Both the position numbers and the translations under genes were made by a program. Shown in pieces: positions 9,292 to 19,136 of a DNA stretch of 57,582 nucleotides. The notes beneath the pieces were generated by a model, which worked only from the letters and a program-made list of their open reading frames with translations, had not been told where the DNA came from and did no database searches. The stretch is from assembly GCA_008704415.1 (NCBI GenBank), contig VXIS01000312.1, forward strand, positions 1 through 57,582, read 5' to 3'. Source of the stretch: Sphaerosporella brunnea (Eukaryota; Ascomycota; Pezizomycetes; Pezizales; Pyronemataceae). Within the stretch, counting starts at the first letter, position 1; every line of letters starts with the position of its first letter.

Positions 9292-9343
9292 CCGGTCATT
9301 GACCCGACCGGTCAATGAAGTGGTTGACCGGCGGTCAACCACT
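9289..9343. repeat. Cluster of three palindromes built on TGACCGG/CCGGTCA
   Basis: TGACCGGTCA (9289-9298) is a perfect 10-bp palindrome. CATTGACC/GGTCAATG (9297-9304 and 9310-9317) is an inverted repeat with a 5-bp centre. AGTGGTTGACCG/CGGTCAACCACT (9319-9330 and 9332-9343) is a 12-bp inverted repeat around one base. All share the core TGACC(G). It could be a transposon terminus, a dimeric-regulator site or a structured RNA end. Confidence 0.7.
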
Positions 9344-11227
9344 GGTTATCGGGGTTAGGCTTGAAAATTTCGCGGGGAAACCAGCGCCGCCACCGAAAAC
9401 CCGCTCCCAGTCCTGAGGCCTGCTGAGATCTGACTTGCGAGGACACCCCGTGAGACTAATTATTTATCCAAGCGGCAATGATCGTATGTACAGCGCTTTC
9501 AAACCTGGGAGTGGATGGTTGGAGACGGGTTTTCTCATTAGTTTCAATTGTACTACTACGAAAGAATCTCCGCTCTTGAAACTCTCTTCCATATTGAGGC
9601 GAGCCATTTGGAACCCTGTGGTAGGCAGAAGTAGTTTGCTGAGGTCAACTCCTTAGGAGGCCGTCGCTGTCGCTGCGCCGACGCACCCTCACCCATATAT
9701 CAGGTGATTGTGGACTGGAACATCTTGAGGTAAGGAAAGTATCAAATCGTCCGGTTGGCCGTTGGTACACCTACAGTCGTCACGGGTGCAAGCCAAGGGC
9801 GTACCCCCTACATATCGTTGCCACAACCTTACATAGCGACACCAAAATGGGGAGTTGTCCGGTGCGCCCACGACCACGAGGTGATCGACAAGGATAAGCG
9901 AAGATCTTCCTTGAAAGCAAAGTCTCGCTATTTTTAAACTAATGCAATTGCTGCATGCATAGATACACGAACCGAGAACAGGCTGCTTTACACAAGGGAT
10001 GGATCACGACGCCCAGTCAGACTGTAAAATCTGTTGACACAGTGAACATTGAGCGTGGAATTCGGTGCGGGAAGCGGTCTGCAATTGACAATGCATTCAA
10101 CGTGTCACCGCGAGCGAGCATTCCAATAATACCTACGCAGAGAGAAGTATATGTGCCCGAAGTAGTGGTTGAAACACCCGCACAAGCTGCTCAGCTGTCG
10201 TCACAGCCCTCTCTGGTACCTGTCGCGCTCTTTGCCACATCCATTGTCTGTCTCCGGCGCTGCCTATCGTTGTAGGTATCAAGCACGCAGAGGCCGGTAA
10301 AGTGCAAAAGGTGTCGGCAAAGCCTGATCGTTGGAATTCACCCTGGCGAACCTGGAGCGGCGGTGGACTTGGTCCTTCACTCTCACTGCAACATGCATAA
10401 CAGCTACTTCAATATTGATGATGATTAAAAGAACGCGTCTCTACAGATGAGAATGGAATCATGATTGCGCCTTTCTGACTAAGCAAACTGGACTGCAGCA
10501 GCGACGAAACTTGCGTATCCAAGATGCGATTGACCCGTTCCCAGTCACACACCTTATCCGGCGCGTCAGAGTTGACTTTTGCGAAAACGCTCCCTCCCTT
10601 AGAGATGACAATCTCCAATGAGTGGAGATCACATGGCGGGAACATCGGGTTGTCCAAACAATGGAGGATCATGATACCGCGAATCAACTCCAAGCTTGCA
10701 AGCCCATCCGAAGGACACCAAATTACATCCACTAAAGGGAAACTCAAGTGTAGGTTGATTTGGAATCGTGTCCTATCCCAGATGTGCTTAGTTATGTTTT
10801 ATGAAGACCCTCCGAAAGAGATACCGCTGCGGGTTGCTGAAGTATACGTCTCGGAACGGGTGCTCGACAATCAAGTGGTTTGCGGGCGGCATCATTGCGT
10901 GCTGTGCGTTGGCAATGATGAATGAAAAGACGGGGAAATAGATGCAATGGGGGGTTGAGGTAGCAACTGCGGCTGCCCACCGCCCGCCAGGCGCCGGAGC
11001 TATGTACCATTGTTTTAAACAACACAAGAACCCCGAGACGACGTCAAACTGAGTACCCCACAACCTGCAATCATTCCACCCAAAACCCACTATTAGTTAA
11101 TGATGATACAAACGCCAGATTTTTGCTAGGTGTCGTATGAACATATCCCCCAGTGAAATAAAACATAAGGTTCTTGGTAAGCGACTGCTCTGAGGTTGTA
11201 GGAGGCATATTAAAGTAAGCATATTGT
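9344..11227. other. Mostly unassigned; possible gene fragment on the minus strand at 10409-10790
   Basis: The minus-strand frame 10790-10409 is open for about 125 codons without a proper ATG. Its translation (FQINLHLSFPLVDVIW, then DWERVNRILDTQVSSLL) has the amphipathic, Leu-rich, Trp-containing look of the C-terminal part of basidiomycete F-box/leucine-rich hypothetical proteins. That is only a resemblance. Nothing else in the interval could be assigned. Confidence 0.3.
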
Positions 11228-11601
11228 AGTCAGCACCGGTGCAAGCGGTGCCGTGCCTTCACGGCAGGCGAAAATTATTACCCCGCGCACGCGCCTTCGT
11301 GGCGCAATGGTTAGCTGACCTGCTTCCGCAGTCCGGACCTTAAGCTCAATGCGGCAGCCGCCGCGTTCGAGCCCGGCTGGAATTCCCTGCGGAACCAGTA
11401 TTGAGGGGCCCCGTCACGTGTGTGCCTGGGTGAGCAGGGTTGTCCGACAGCGGGATCTGCACTGATTAGTCAGGCCGAGATGCTGGTTCGTAATGCCCCG
11501 GTTACCATTCACTGCAATTACGGTCTGAGACAGGAGGCAGCGAGACCGCAGTGGAGCTGGTGACCCCGGTAACGGGCATTCATATACGTGCATCTTTTTT
11601 T
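11228..11601 (+). mobile_element. tRNA-derived SINE candidate, copy 2
   Basis: This 374-bp copy matches 1580-1955 closely from the tRNA-like head onward; the first 65 bp are more diverged. The A box TGGCGCAATGG is at 11300-11310, the B box GTTCGAGCC at 11365-11373, and it ends in a T7 run (11595-11601). No LINE coding sequence adjoins it. I could not define clear target-site duplications. Confidence 0.65.
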
Positions 11602-12745
11602 GTTTCTTAATTATATGTATGTCAAACCTTTCAACTGGCGCGTGTTAATAAGCTACGCGTGTCAATAATCTCCAGTCAACCGCCTCTGTCATTTTCGATC
11701 GCAGGAAAGCCGACGGTGACTACAGCAGACGGCATCGCTTCGTTGCTCTGTCGAGTACGCACTTGACTGCACTATGGCAGACCGTCCAGGCCGGCCTGCA
11801 GACCGCCGCGGCCCGCGAGGAAACACGGCTTGCCAGCCGATCAGCAGCCCGCTTCACCAACACGCGGCCAAATCCCATCCGCTGGTGCACATTCTCGACT
11901 GCGCGGCGAGTTTGTGACTACGCGGCTTGCCGCGCCTTGTCCCGATGCGTGGCGCGGCACGCCGCGTAACCGTAGCTGGGGACTGTGGGAGATCAATGGT
12001 TCAAAGTGCTGGCGGCGTCCGTCGCGGTGGCTATGCAACGGTTGCACGATGCTGTTTGGCTGGGTTCTTGCCCCGGGCAGCTCAGTCGCTATCTTAAATC
12101 AATGGGGGTGGAACGCTTTGCCGCAGTGCGGAGGGATACCGTGTGGCGGTGTGCTGCGGACGTAAGTCAATACACGGTGGAGCGGATGGAAATGAGTGTT
12201 TGCAGCGGTGATCGACGTGGTGCCTGAGTCGCCGCCACCCGGCCAGTAGCGTGTCCCGACGGACGCTAGTAATCGATGTGTCGTTCGTGCGCCTGCAGCT
12301 AAATCTGGGTTACTCGCAGAAATATGCGATCCGTCGCTGGCAGAACCAGCGAACCGCACCAGAGCCGACAAACAAAAGCAGCCTGCGGTGTGCACGCCCG
12401 AGTCGGGAACCAAACTCGGGGATAGGATCCCGTGCTTCTCCGACTCATGCGTGGCGTTTTCGGAGATGTTTTACCGCGGGATCGACGGACACCAAACGTT
12501 GCCAGCATGAACTCGTTGGTTTTGATCACAACGCATCCGGCCGCTTGCGGCCACGACATAAACGGTACACTTAGACTGCCGTTGGGTCCTACAGACCCAC
12601 GTTCCCGTGTGTCTTTGCGGGAAAGGAAATTGAAAAAACTGCGAGATGACAAAAGAAACAAGGTCATCGTTACATCCTTATCTTCTCCGGCCAGTCCCCT
12701 CCGTTGGTGGTTGCCGGGAAATCCTGCACAGCCTTGGGATACCAG
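11602..12745. other. No recognisable gene
   Basis: GC-rich sequence with overlapping ORFs of up to 110-217 codons on both strands and no consistent coding frame, splice signals or known motifs. The last eight bases (GATACCAG) are the target duplication of the next element. Confidence 0.45.
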
Positions 12746-13527
12746 CAGTGATGCACACGACACCGCGAGACGAGACCGAGGATGATCGAGACACGTCGAG
12801 AACTGTCGAGACCGCTCGAGAATGGCGAGACTGAGCGAGAATGCCGGCGGCCTCGCAAGACCAGGCGAGATCCAGCGAGAATCTCTCCGGCCGCGGGATG
12901 GCTTCCAGTCTGCATCGTAAACTGGGCCGACGGATCTTGCGCGCTGGTGCACCTAGATGATGGGTGAAGAACATAACAACAATGCAATTGCAGACACTAT
13001 CCTCGTACAACAGCCATTTGGGTACCAGCCACTCGACATGGAACATTTCACCGGTCGTCCTGCACCGAATCACTATGCACTGGCAACGAGCGATTCGAAC
13101 CCAAGAACGCCCTGCCTCCACAATGCGCCCAACATGACCACCCCCTGAAGACTCTCGGGGGCCATGCGAGCTTGATAGCGTTCTTGAGCGGTCCCTGCAG
13201 CGGGGAAGAGCCGTTCCTCCGGCCCTGTGGAAGCTAAACCGCGGAGTCAGCCTCGACACAACCACAGTACCGTGAGATGACCTACGCTGGGTCGAATAAT
13301 AGTCCTTCGCCATCATTGCGCTTTGAGGAAACATGATGATGCCTCCCCAAACAACAGCGGCACCATAGCAGCCTGAACGTTGCAGAGACAACCGAGCACT
13401 CGCGAGAATGACGACACCGAACGAGAACGGTTGAGGCTGCGGCGAGACCGGCGAGACAATTCGAGCCCGCACGATTCTCACGAGACCGAGACTCTCGGCG
13501 AGAATTCTCGACTCGTGGGCAACACTG
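12746..13527. mobile_element. hAT-type non-autonomous element, 782 bp, with 8-bp target duplication
   Basis: It is flanked by GATACCAG at 12738-12745 and 13528-13535. The left end reads CAGTGATGCACACGA and the right end, read inward, CAGTGTTGCCCACGA, giving a 15-bp inverted repeat with two mismatches. An 8-bp duplication and CAGTG ends are characteristic of the hAT superfamily. The interior is rich in CGAGA/TCTCG words near both ends. It has no transposase; the long minus ORF across it (13667-12678) is judged spurious. The right terminus matches both ends of the 692-bp element at 55859-56550. Confidence 0.85.
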
Positions 13528-13910
13528 GATACCAGTCGTCTGCTACCCGGACCTTGATGGTAGTGGTAATCTCCCTCTTCCCGCTTCCGTCCTCCCGTGG
13601 GGCCGTGTGCCTTCGCCGACCGCCTTCCACGGCACGCCGTGCGCTGAGGCTCCTGCGGCCGCAACAAGCGAAGTCACCGAAAGCCTGTTTCGCGCCTCGG
13701 GAATAAGATCTCGACCTCGGGATAAAAGCCTCTTAGAAACCTGTGGGTTGTGGAGAAACAGTCGCGAGCCATCCTGGCCAGTGGCGGGAAGCGATGCTCA
13801 TTTGTGTTTCGTCAATCAACACGGTTGGCCTCACACTCTTGCACCGACTCCGCAACTGTGGCTACCGGCGAAGAGAAAACAAAGTCCAAGTCTCCATCTG
13901 ACAGGTTTGG

Positions 13911-14052
13911 TGCGAGATTCAAGTATGACTCTCTGGTAGATCCGAGTATGAACTAGTGTAGTGCTTGTTTCTGACTCTTAAGGAGCAGCAACTCGTGATT
14001 AGCTTTGTACCTTGCAATATATCTGTCCATTGCGCAGATCCTATCATCAACA
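13911..14052 (+). repeat. Copia-type LTR, solo or derivative (142 bp)
   Basis: It matches the 170-bp LTR at 27287-27456: TATGACTCTCTGGTAGATCC, the GAGTATGAAC motif, CTTAAGGAGCAGCAACTC, and the end CATCAACA. Its start (TGCGAGATTCAAG) is diverged. No primer-binding site GGTTATGAGCCC follows, so it is not the 5' LTR of an intact copy. Confidence 0.7.
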
Positions 14053-15658
14053 AGGTTCTCCACGGCGTGGGAACGCGCGGTTGACCAGGCCTCAGTCGAC
14101 GCCGTAGGGAGAGCACAATGTGCGCAGGCCGGTTCGGACACGTCAAACCGTGACGCTGGCAGCGGGGATCCAGGACGCTGCGACGCCAAATCGTCGGTGT
14201 GGGAAATAGTCATTCCACATATCGCAGCTGTCAAACACTGCAGCAGTCTGTGTGTGACGTTGCATTCGCGCAACTGCCGCGGAAGGCGGTCTTCATTTGC
14301 CGGGAATATTGTTCCCGCCACAGCTCACATTCGCCGGAGCTGTGCCGCGTACGACATGTTCCCACTATTTGTGCCTGATACCGTTTTCGCCACGATTACG
14401 ACCACCGCCAACGTGTATGCCAGGCGGACGCGACGCGAAAACCTCCAAGCTGGTGCGCGGACGGTGTTTGGCGTCGCAGTAGACCAGGCCGGAGTTTAGA
14501 TGGGGAGCGTCCTATCTAGGCGGTAAATGTACCGCCAGCAATTGCACACGACTGCCTGAATGCAGACCCTCCTATCCGCAAGTGTATAGCCCAAACTTGC
14601 TTGGAACAGCCTTCGGAGAAGAGCGCGAGACGGATATATCCATTCATGCCGCACACCCACCGCTGGGACCGCCACACCCACCGCATGGGTTGCGTTGATA
14701 TCGCCCATCAGCTAGTACGATGCGCAGCTCAGCTCTGGCGGCGAATATTGCATTACGGCATCGACACCGCGAGCACCACCAGCTACTTCATGGCCCGTGG
14801 CCACGACCACACTGGCCACATCCCAGATGGAGTGTGGTGGACCGACCCATCATCATTGCCGACAATCGGCAGCCTCCACCTGCTGCTAGCACTCAAAAAT
14901 ACAACTGCACTAGCTCCAAAACGTGATGATCGCCACCGTCATCAACCCATACGCACGGCGACCCGCCGAGCTGGCTCCTGCCGTCGATGGTTCGATGCCT
15001 TTAGACGACCGCTGGTGCTGCAGAGCCGCAGTCTCCAGCTTGGTGTCCGTGGCAAGTAAAATTGTTCGAAACTGTCACGGGAAGTTAGATTTGGGGCTTT
15101 CGCAGGCAAATCGGCATTCTGGCAGGAAACGGAGTGAGCCGGTAACACACGCGTCCTGGGTTTTCGGCAGGCACAATCGCAACGCCGCAGCGCCACCAGC
15201 TCTATATTTCTGATTGAAACTGTCGATGGCGTCAACAGCTCATGTCGGTCCAACAGGTCCTCCCGCGTTATTGCTTTCGTTGTGGATCGTCGCGCGGTTG
15301 TGACATCGCCAATCGGCAATAAATGCGGCCACGAGCGACGGAGAGCATGCGCGTCACCCACACCCACCGTCGCGAGATATATTCTCCCGCTGGAGTTGCG
15401 ACGTAGAGGCCATGCAAGTGATATGGATGACCATCAGCAGTGGCGATAGGAATGAGGAACGCGGTTGAAAAACAACAGCAGCGGCTCGCATCCAATATGC
15501 CATCATCTGAGATTTCCGACCTTCGGGAGAGGATGGTGGTAGTGGTTGTGACGGTGGAAGTTGTGATTTTGGCGTTGTTCAATCACTTCCCAACACTCCC
15601 AGCCGCTCGTCTCCCACATAACAAACTCGTCCCTGGCATCATGCACCTCATTCGCTCG
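14053..15658. other. Unassigned 1.6-kb segment between two related LTRs
   Basis: It lies between LTR copies 13911-14052 and 15659-15941 in the same orientation, so it could be the inside of a heavily modified element. However, I see no gag or pol motifs, primer-binding site or polypurine tract. The longest plus ORF, 14601-15059, has some coding-like composition (DGVWWTDPSSLPTIGSLHLL) and no known motif. Confidence 0.4.
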
Positions 15659-15941
15659 TGTCGAGGCATGGAGTATGACTCCCTAGTAGATCCGAGTATG
15701 AACTGGTGCAGTGCTCGTTTCTGCCTCAAGGGAGCACTTAGCTGTGTACCTGTAGGGTTCGGATCGAGGGTTCAGTGCACGACAGTGAGGCAAGAAGAGG
15801 ATATAAGGTGCAGGGGCGGTAGCTAGCTTCCTTTCTTCCTTTCTTCTCCACTAAACCTCCCACCTCTTGTCCTACAGTACCTTGCAATTGACACTGCTAC
15901 CGACGTTCTTCAAGTCGACTGCGCAAATCCTATCATCAACC
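15659..15941 (+). repeat. Copia-type LTR, long form with internal TATA segment (283 bp)
   Basis: The outer parts match the 170-bp LTR at 27287 (TGTCGAGGCATGGAGTATGA ... GATCCGAGTATGAAC ... GTACCTTGCAAT ... GCGCAAATCCTATCATCAAC). A further stretch of about 125 bp, absent from the short LTRs, lies between GTGTACC and GTACCTTGC. It holds a TATA box and a CT-rich tract. Either the short LTRs are deletion forms or this one gained an insertion. It ends 24 bp before the ATG of the polyQ gene. Confidence 0.7.
15802..15807 (+). promoter_or_regulatory. LTR-borne TATA box upstream of the polyQ gene
   Basis: TATAAG lies inside the long LTR, about 160 bp before the ATG at 15965. A CT-rich stretch (TTCCTTTCTTCCTTTCTTC) follows about 25-45 bp downstream and resembles a fungal initiator region. 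This suggests transcription of the polyQ gene starts within the LTR; that is inferred. Confidence 0.5.
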
Positions 15942-15964
15942 GCTCGCACACCGACACCTACACC

Positions 15965-16744
15965 ATGAACCTAGCCGAACTTTACGCCAAGTACGGGCTC
16001 CCGGCGCCACGCACCACCGACCAGAAGACCCACATCCTCATCGCGCAGTTCATCTGCGACAACGGATGGTACACTGCGTACCACCCCCGCAAGAACCAGG
16101 CTGTGCCGCAGTGGGAGGCGGTCCTCACGGAGGCCTTCAACCACGTAAAAATCTTCAAGAGGTTCCCGCTGCTCTATAGGTCGGGTGTGCACGCTGTGAC
16201 CAAGGACAACCACCTTTACACCTTCGGCACTTCGATGGTTGGGCTCGGCATGGTCAACGTTCGGAAACACGGACTTCCGCAGGGACCCCCATCCCCGCTC
16301 AACCTGGCGATTGTTCTGGTCCTACCTCTGGCCCAGCAGCCGCAGCAACAGCAGCAGCAATTGCAGCACCAACAGCCGCAGCAACAGCACCAGCAATGGC
16401 AGCAGCAGGAGGATGCTCGCTGGGCTGCACAGCACCAGTGGCAGCGTGACCACGAGGCTCGCGAGAAGATCATCGAGGACCAGCTGAAGGCGCTCCCTGG
16501 CAAGATTAACGACATCTTGGACGAGAGGCTGCGGGCAGTTCTGGGCAGACGTACAGAGAACGAAGACCCCTCCCCGCACAGAGTGTCGCCTGCTCCGCCC
16601 TGCTCGGGTGCCGCGTCGCCCGCCCCCGCCTCCGACTCCCGCAAGCGCCGTGCGACAGTGGCCGCCTCGCCGGGTGCTGTTGCAGCAACAGAGACGCAGA
16701 TTCAACAAGAACTGCAATTGGCGAAGAGAATCAGATCCAACTAG
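15965..16744 (+). CDS. PolyQ-containing protein of unknown function, 259 aa, multicopy
   Basis: A complete intronless ORF from ATG to TAG. Residues 1-110 form a globular-looking region (MNLAELYAKYGLPAPRTTDQ ... NGWYTAYHPRKNQAVPQWEA). Residues 124-149 are glutamine-rich, followed by a charged helical stretch (about 150-195) that could form a coiled coil. A Pro/Ser/Ala-rich tail carries basic patches (SRKRR at 225-229, AKRIRSN at the end) that could be nuclear signals. No known domain is recognised. Its C-terminal codons and the 330 bp after the stop recur, diverged, on the minus strand at 30836-31510, so the gene is part of a dispersed repeat. It begins 24 bp after an LTR that probably provides its promoter. 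It could be a gene carried by an unclassified element. Confidence 0.7.
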   Translation: MNLAELYAKYGLPAPRTTDQKTHILIAQFICDNGWYTAYHPRKNQAVPQWEAVLTEAFNHVKIFKRFPLLYRSGVHAVTKDNHLYTFGTSMVGLGMVNVRKHGLPQGPPSPLNLAIVLVLPLAQQPQQQQQQLQHQQPQQQHQQWQQQEDARWAAQHQWQRDHEAREKIIEDQLKALPGKINDILDERLRAVLGRRTENEDPSPHRVSPAPPCSGAASPAPASDSRKRRATVAASPGAVAATETQIQQELQLAKRIRSN

Positions 16745-17072
16745 CGGATATTGAAAAACACGGCCCTTTTTTTTTCAAAACTTTAGGTACGTAAGCATTT
16801 CATCTGATTTTTTACCTCCTGATCTTAAAATGCATGCTAAACTCCGCCCAGAATTTCTACACTGTGTTTCTCTGTGGCGAGAATGGGAAAAGTGGTCTGC
16901 GGGTTATTGATTTGTTAACTTTATTGCCTGTAACAAGTGGATTTGTTGGCGTTCGTTTCATAGTTGTCAATAGAACGTCAATCCCAATGACTGTGAGCTC
17001 AATTCACGGTGTTTTGCTGATACACTGTTGCCATTTCTTTGAAAACACGCGTCCAAACCAGTTGCCTTGAAC
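16745..17072 (+). repeat. 3' flank shared with the minus-strand copy at 30836-31510
   Basis: Directly after the polyQ stop, CTAGCGGATATTG, TTAGGTACGTAAGCATTTCA, ATTGATTTGT and CGCGTCCAAACCAGTTGC recur in the same order in the reverse complement of 30836-31380. Similarity ends abruptly after CCAGTTGC-TTGAA in both copies, which looks like a real element boundary. Confidence 0.75.
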
Positions 17073-17516
17073 CTAACCTGCTGCGCGGTCGGTATCGCCG
17101 CTGGCCCGAGTTTGACGCGTCAGGCGCGTATCCAAGTGGTTTCAAACAGTTGAAACCCTTCGCGCACAGTACCAGTAGTTGTTGCAAGCCGTGGGTGTTG
17201 ACACCGCACACCAAACGAATGGCACATCGTTCTCATCAGAGTCAATTCTGCGCAGTCAGGCCGACGAAGCCTAACTTGTTACCTGCCACAACAGCGCGAG
17301 CGAGACCACCGGTCCGGTCACGCGGCAATTTCCTGGTTGTCGCACCAATCGCGATGCACGACCAGACCCGGCCGTGTTGTGGTGTCTACGACAGAGCCCT
17401 TGAGATACTACAATGCGCCCTGCGTGCATATACCCATCCTGCCCTACGCTAAGCTTCATCACCGCCAGTCTACACCAGAAGCAGTGGAGCACAGGAGAAA
17501 GCGGTGTCAACCCCAG

Positions 17517-17622
17517 CAGCCGGGCGGGCTTTTTGATCAGCCCAAACAGCCAGCCGGGCTGTTCGATCAGCCCACATCCGCCCAACGACGCCGGCCGAGC
17601 GGGCTGGCTGTTGAGAACACTG
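17517..17622 (-). repeat. hAT-type MITE fragment, family B
   Basis: Read on the minus strand it starts CAGTGTTCTCAACAGCCAGC and contains two GATCAAAAAGCCC/GATCGAACAGCCC-like units. It is related to 1480-1563 and 22949-23004. Only one terminus was found. Confidence 0.5.
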
Positions 17623-18840
17623 GCCACTACTGTGTAGGTGTACCGTGCTGGAGATGTATATGACACGCAAAAGTTCACCCAGAAAGTGTACTAAGGTCAT
17701 AGGAGAGTGCAGAAATCATGACCACTTTCTGTCTCAATGCGCTATCATTCTCAGCTTGCAAGTCAGGGGCCAGTTCATGAGATTTCGTGCAATCGAACTC
17801 GGAGGTTTCTACTCCTGTAAACTGACTTGCTTCCTTAAGAGCGGGTAGTGAATAGGTGACTTATTGGGGCCACGGTGTAAGGCTTGCTGCATCAGAGTAG
17901 AAAGGTCGGATAGCTTCATGGCATTTATCGGTGCAACTGAAGAACCGATGAAACAGCCACGTGCGTGCATATCCAGTTGAGAAGGTTTCAGGTTGGCCCT
18001 GGCGCTGGCGATCTGCTACGTGAGCAGGGCGGCCAATAGACCGGCAAGTCCGGCTTTCGGTGAGGTCTGAACCTGTTTGAATTAAACGGGCTTTTCAAAA
18101 CGAGTCCCGTTTGGACCAGGCATCTGGGACCGAGAGCCAGGTGCCCACGGGCGCCGGATGGGCTGCGTGACATGCAGGCTCCCACCGGGCCCGCCAGGCA
18201 CCGGAACTATCCCCAGTTGGTGTGGCGTTTTACGGTGGCGTTTACCATTCTGGAGTCAGGCCGTGGAGGGCTGCTCAGTTATCCCTGTATATATATAGAG
18301 CAAAGTGGATGGCGCAGCACGGTGGCTCAACACGGAAAACTTATCCTACCAGAGACTGAGTGATTAGCAGTGATTGTGCGGCGCGTTGTGGAGCAGAGCC
18401 GTGGAGGAGCTTGAGCGACAATACTGCGGAGCGGCCACGCTGCTGTACACGTTGCTAGATTTGTCGATGGTTGTGTAATGGAATGGAATTGTATTTATCC
18501 GTGCCGGTACTCGCGATGAAGTCGGATGGTCTTCCCACCTCGACCCCAACCCACTACCTCCTCTGATTACTTTACTGCGCGGTGTTCCACACACATACGC
18601 CCTGTGTGCAACGTACATACGACTTTAACTTGTAAAATGGCCCCGCTTTTCCTTTCTTGCACATACTATAGTATAACACGGTGGATGAAGCTACCCTCAC
18701 AGAAACGCACGCTCCGCACTACAATCTGCTCCGAATGCGGGCCGCCACCAACAACAGGACCTTCAACCATCAGAGGACAACCTGTTTTCTTGGGGCAATG
18801 CTCTTATACGAGGAGCATCTTGAGGGAGCATTATCTGGAG
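17623..18840. other. No recognisable gene; contains a family A hAT end
   Basis: The only supported object is the repeat at 18024-18165. A TATATATATAG tract at about 18288-18300 could be a promoter, but no credible ORF follows it. Confidence 0.4.
18024..18165 (-). repeat. hAT-type element fragment, family A (reverse orientation)
   Basis: It starts CAGGGCGGCCAATAGACCGG on the plus strand, a family A terminus. It continues with sequence matching, in reverse, the internal part of 51650-51792 and 23390-23530 (GTCTCGAT..AAAAAGCC, AACGGG, AAAAGCCCGTTT). The other end is missing. Confidence 0.5.
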
Positions 18841-19136
18841 ATTGAGGCGGACCGGGTGCAGCACCGACCGCCCCTCTGGCGTTTGTGAGGCGTTTGCCTC
18901 TCTGATGTCAACGATTGTTAGGATGTCCTCTAGGCCGTCTCCATTGGGAGTCTGCACCCAACCTTTACGACCCGGAACTACACCACGACCACCATGTTCA
19001 GTGTTGCGTCAAAGACAACAATGGTTTTGGGTTGGTCACGGACTGGACTCACAACTTCATAAAGGATGGTGCAAGCCCCAGTGTCTGGTTTAGTGCACTG
19101 TCAACGGCCAACCGCAGTTTGAGCCAGCCGAGCTAG
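18841..19136 (+). other. Possible exon of an unknown gene
   Basis: The frame ending at TAG 19136 is open across about 70 codons with convincing codon use (NLYDPELHHDHHVQCC, then GFGLVTDWTHNFIKDGASPS). A possible 49-bp GTGAGG...TCTAG intron ends just upstream near 18933. The splice does not keep this frame with the only upstream ORF I see (18526-18888), so the gene model stays open. No family is recognised. Confidence 0.3.

Noticed and set aside
12678..13667. Minus-strand ORF of 329 codons
   Set aside because: It spans the whole hAT element and both its borders, has no known motif, and its composition follows the CGAGA-rich repeats.
13911..15941. A complete LTR retrotransposon between the two LTR copies
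   Set aside because: The LTRs differ in length and structure, and no primer-binding site, purine tract, gag or pol was found inside.
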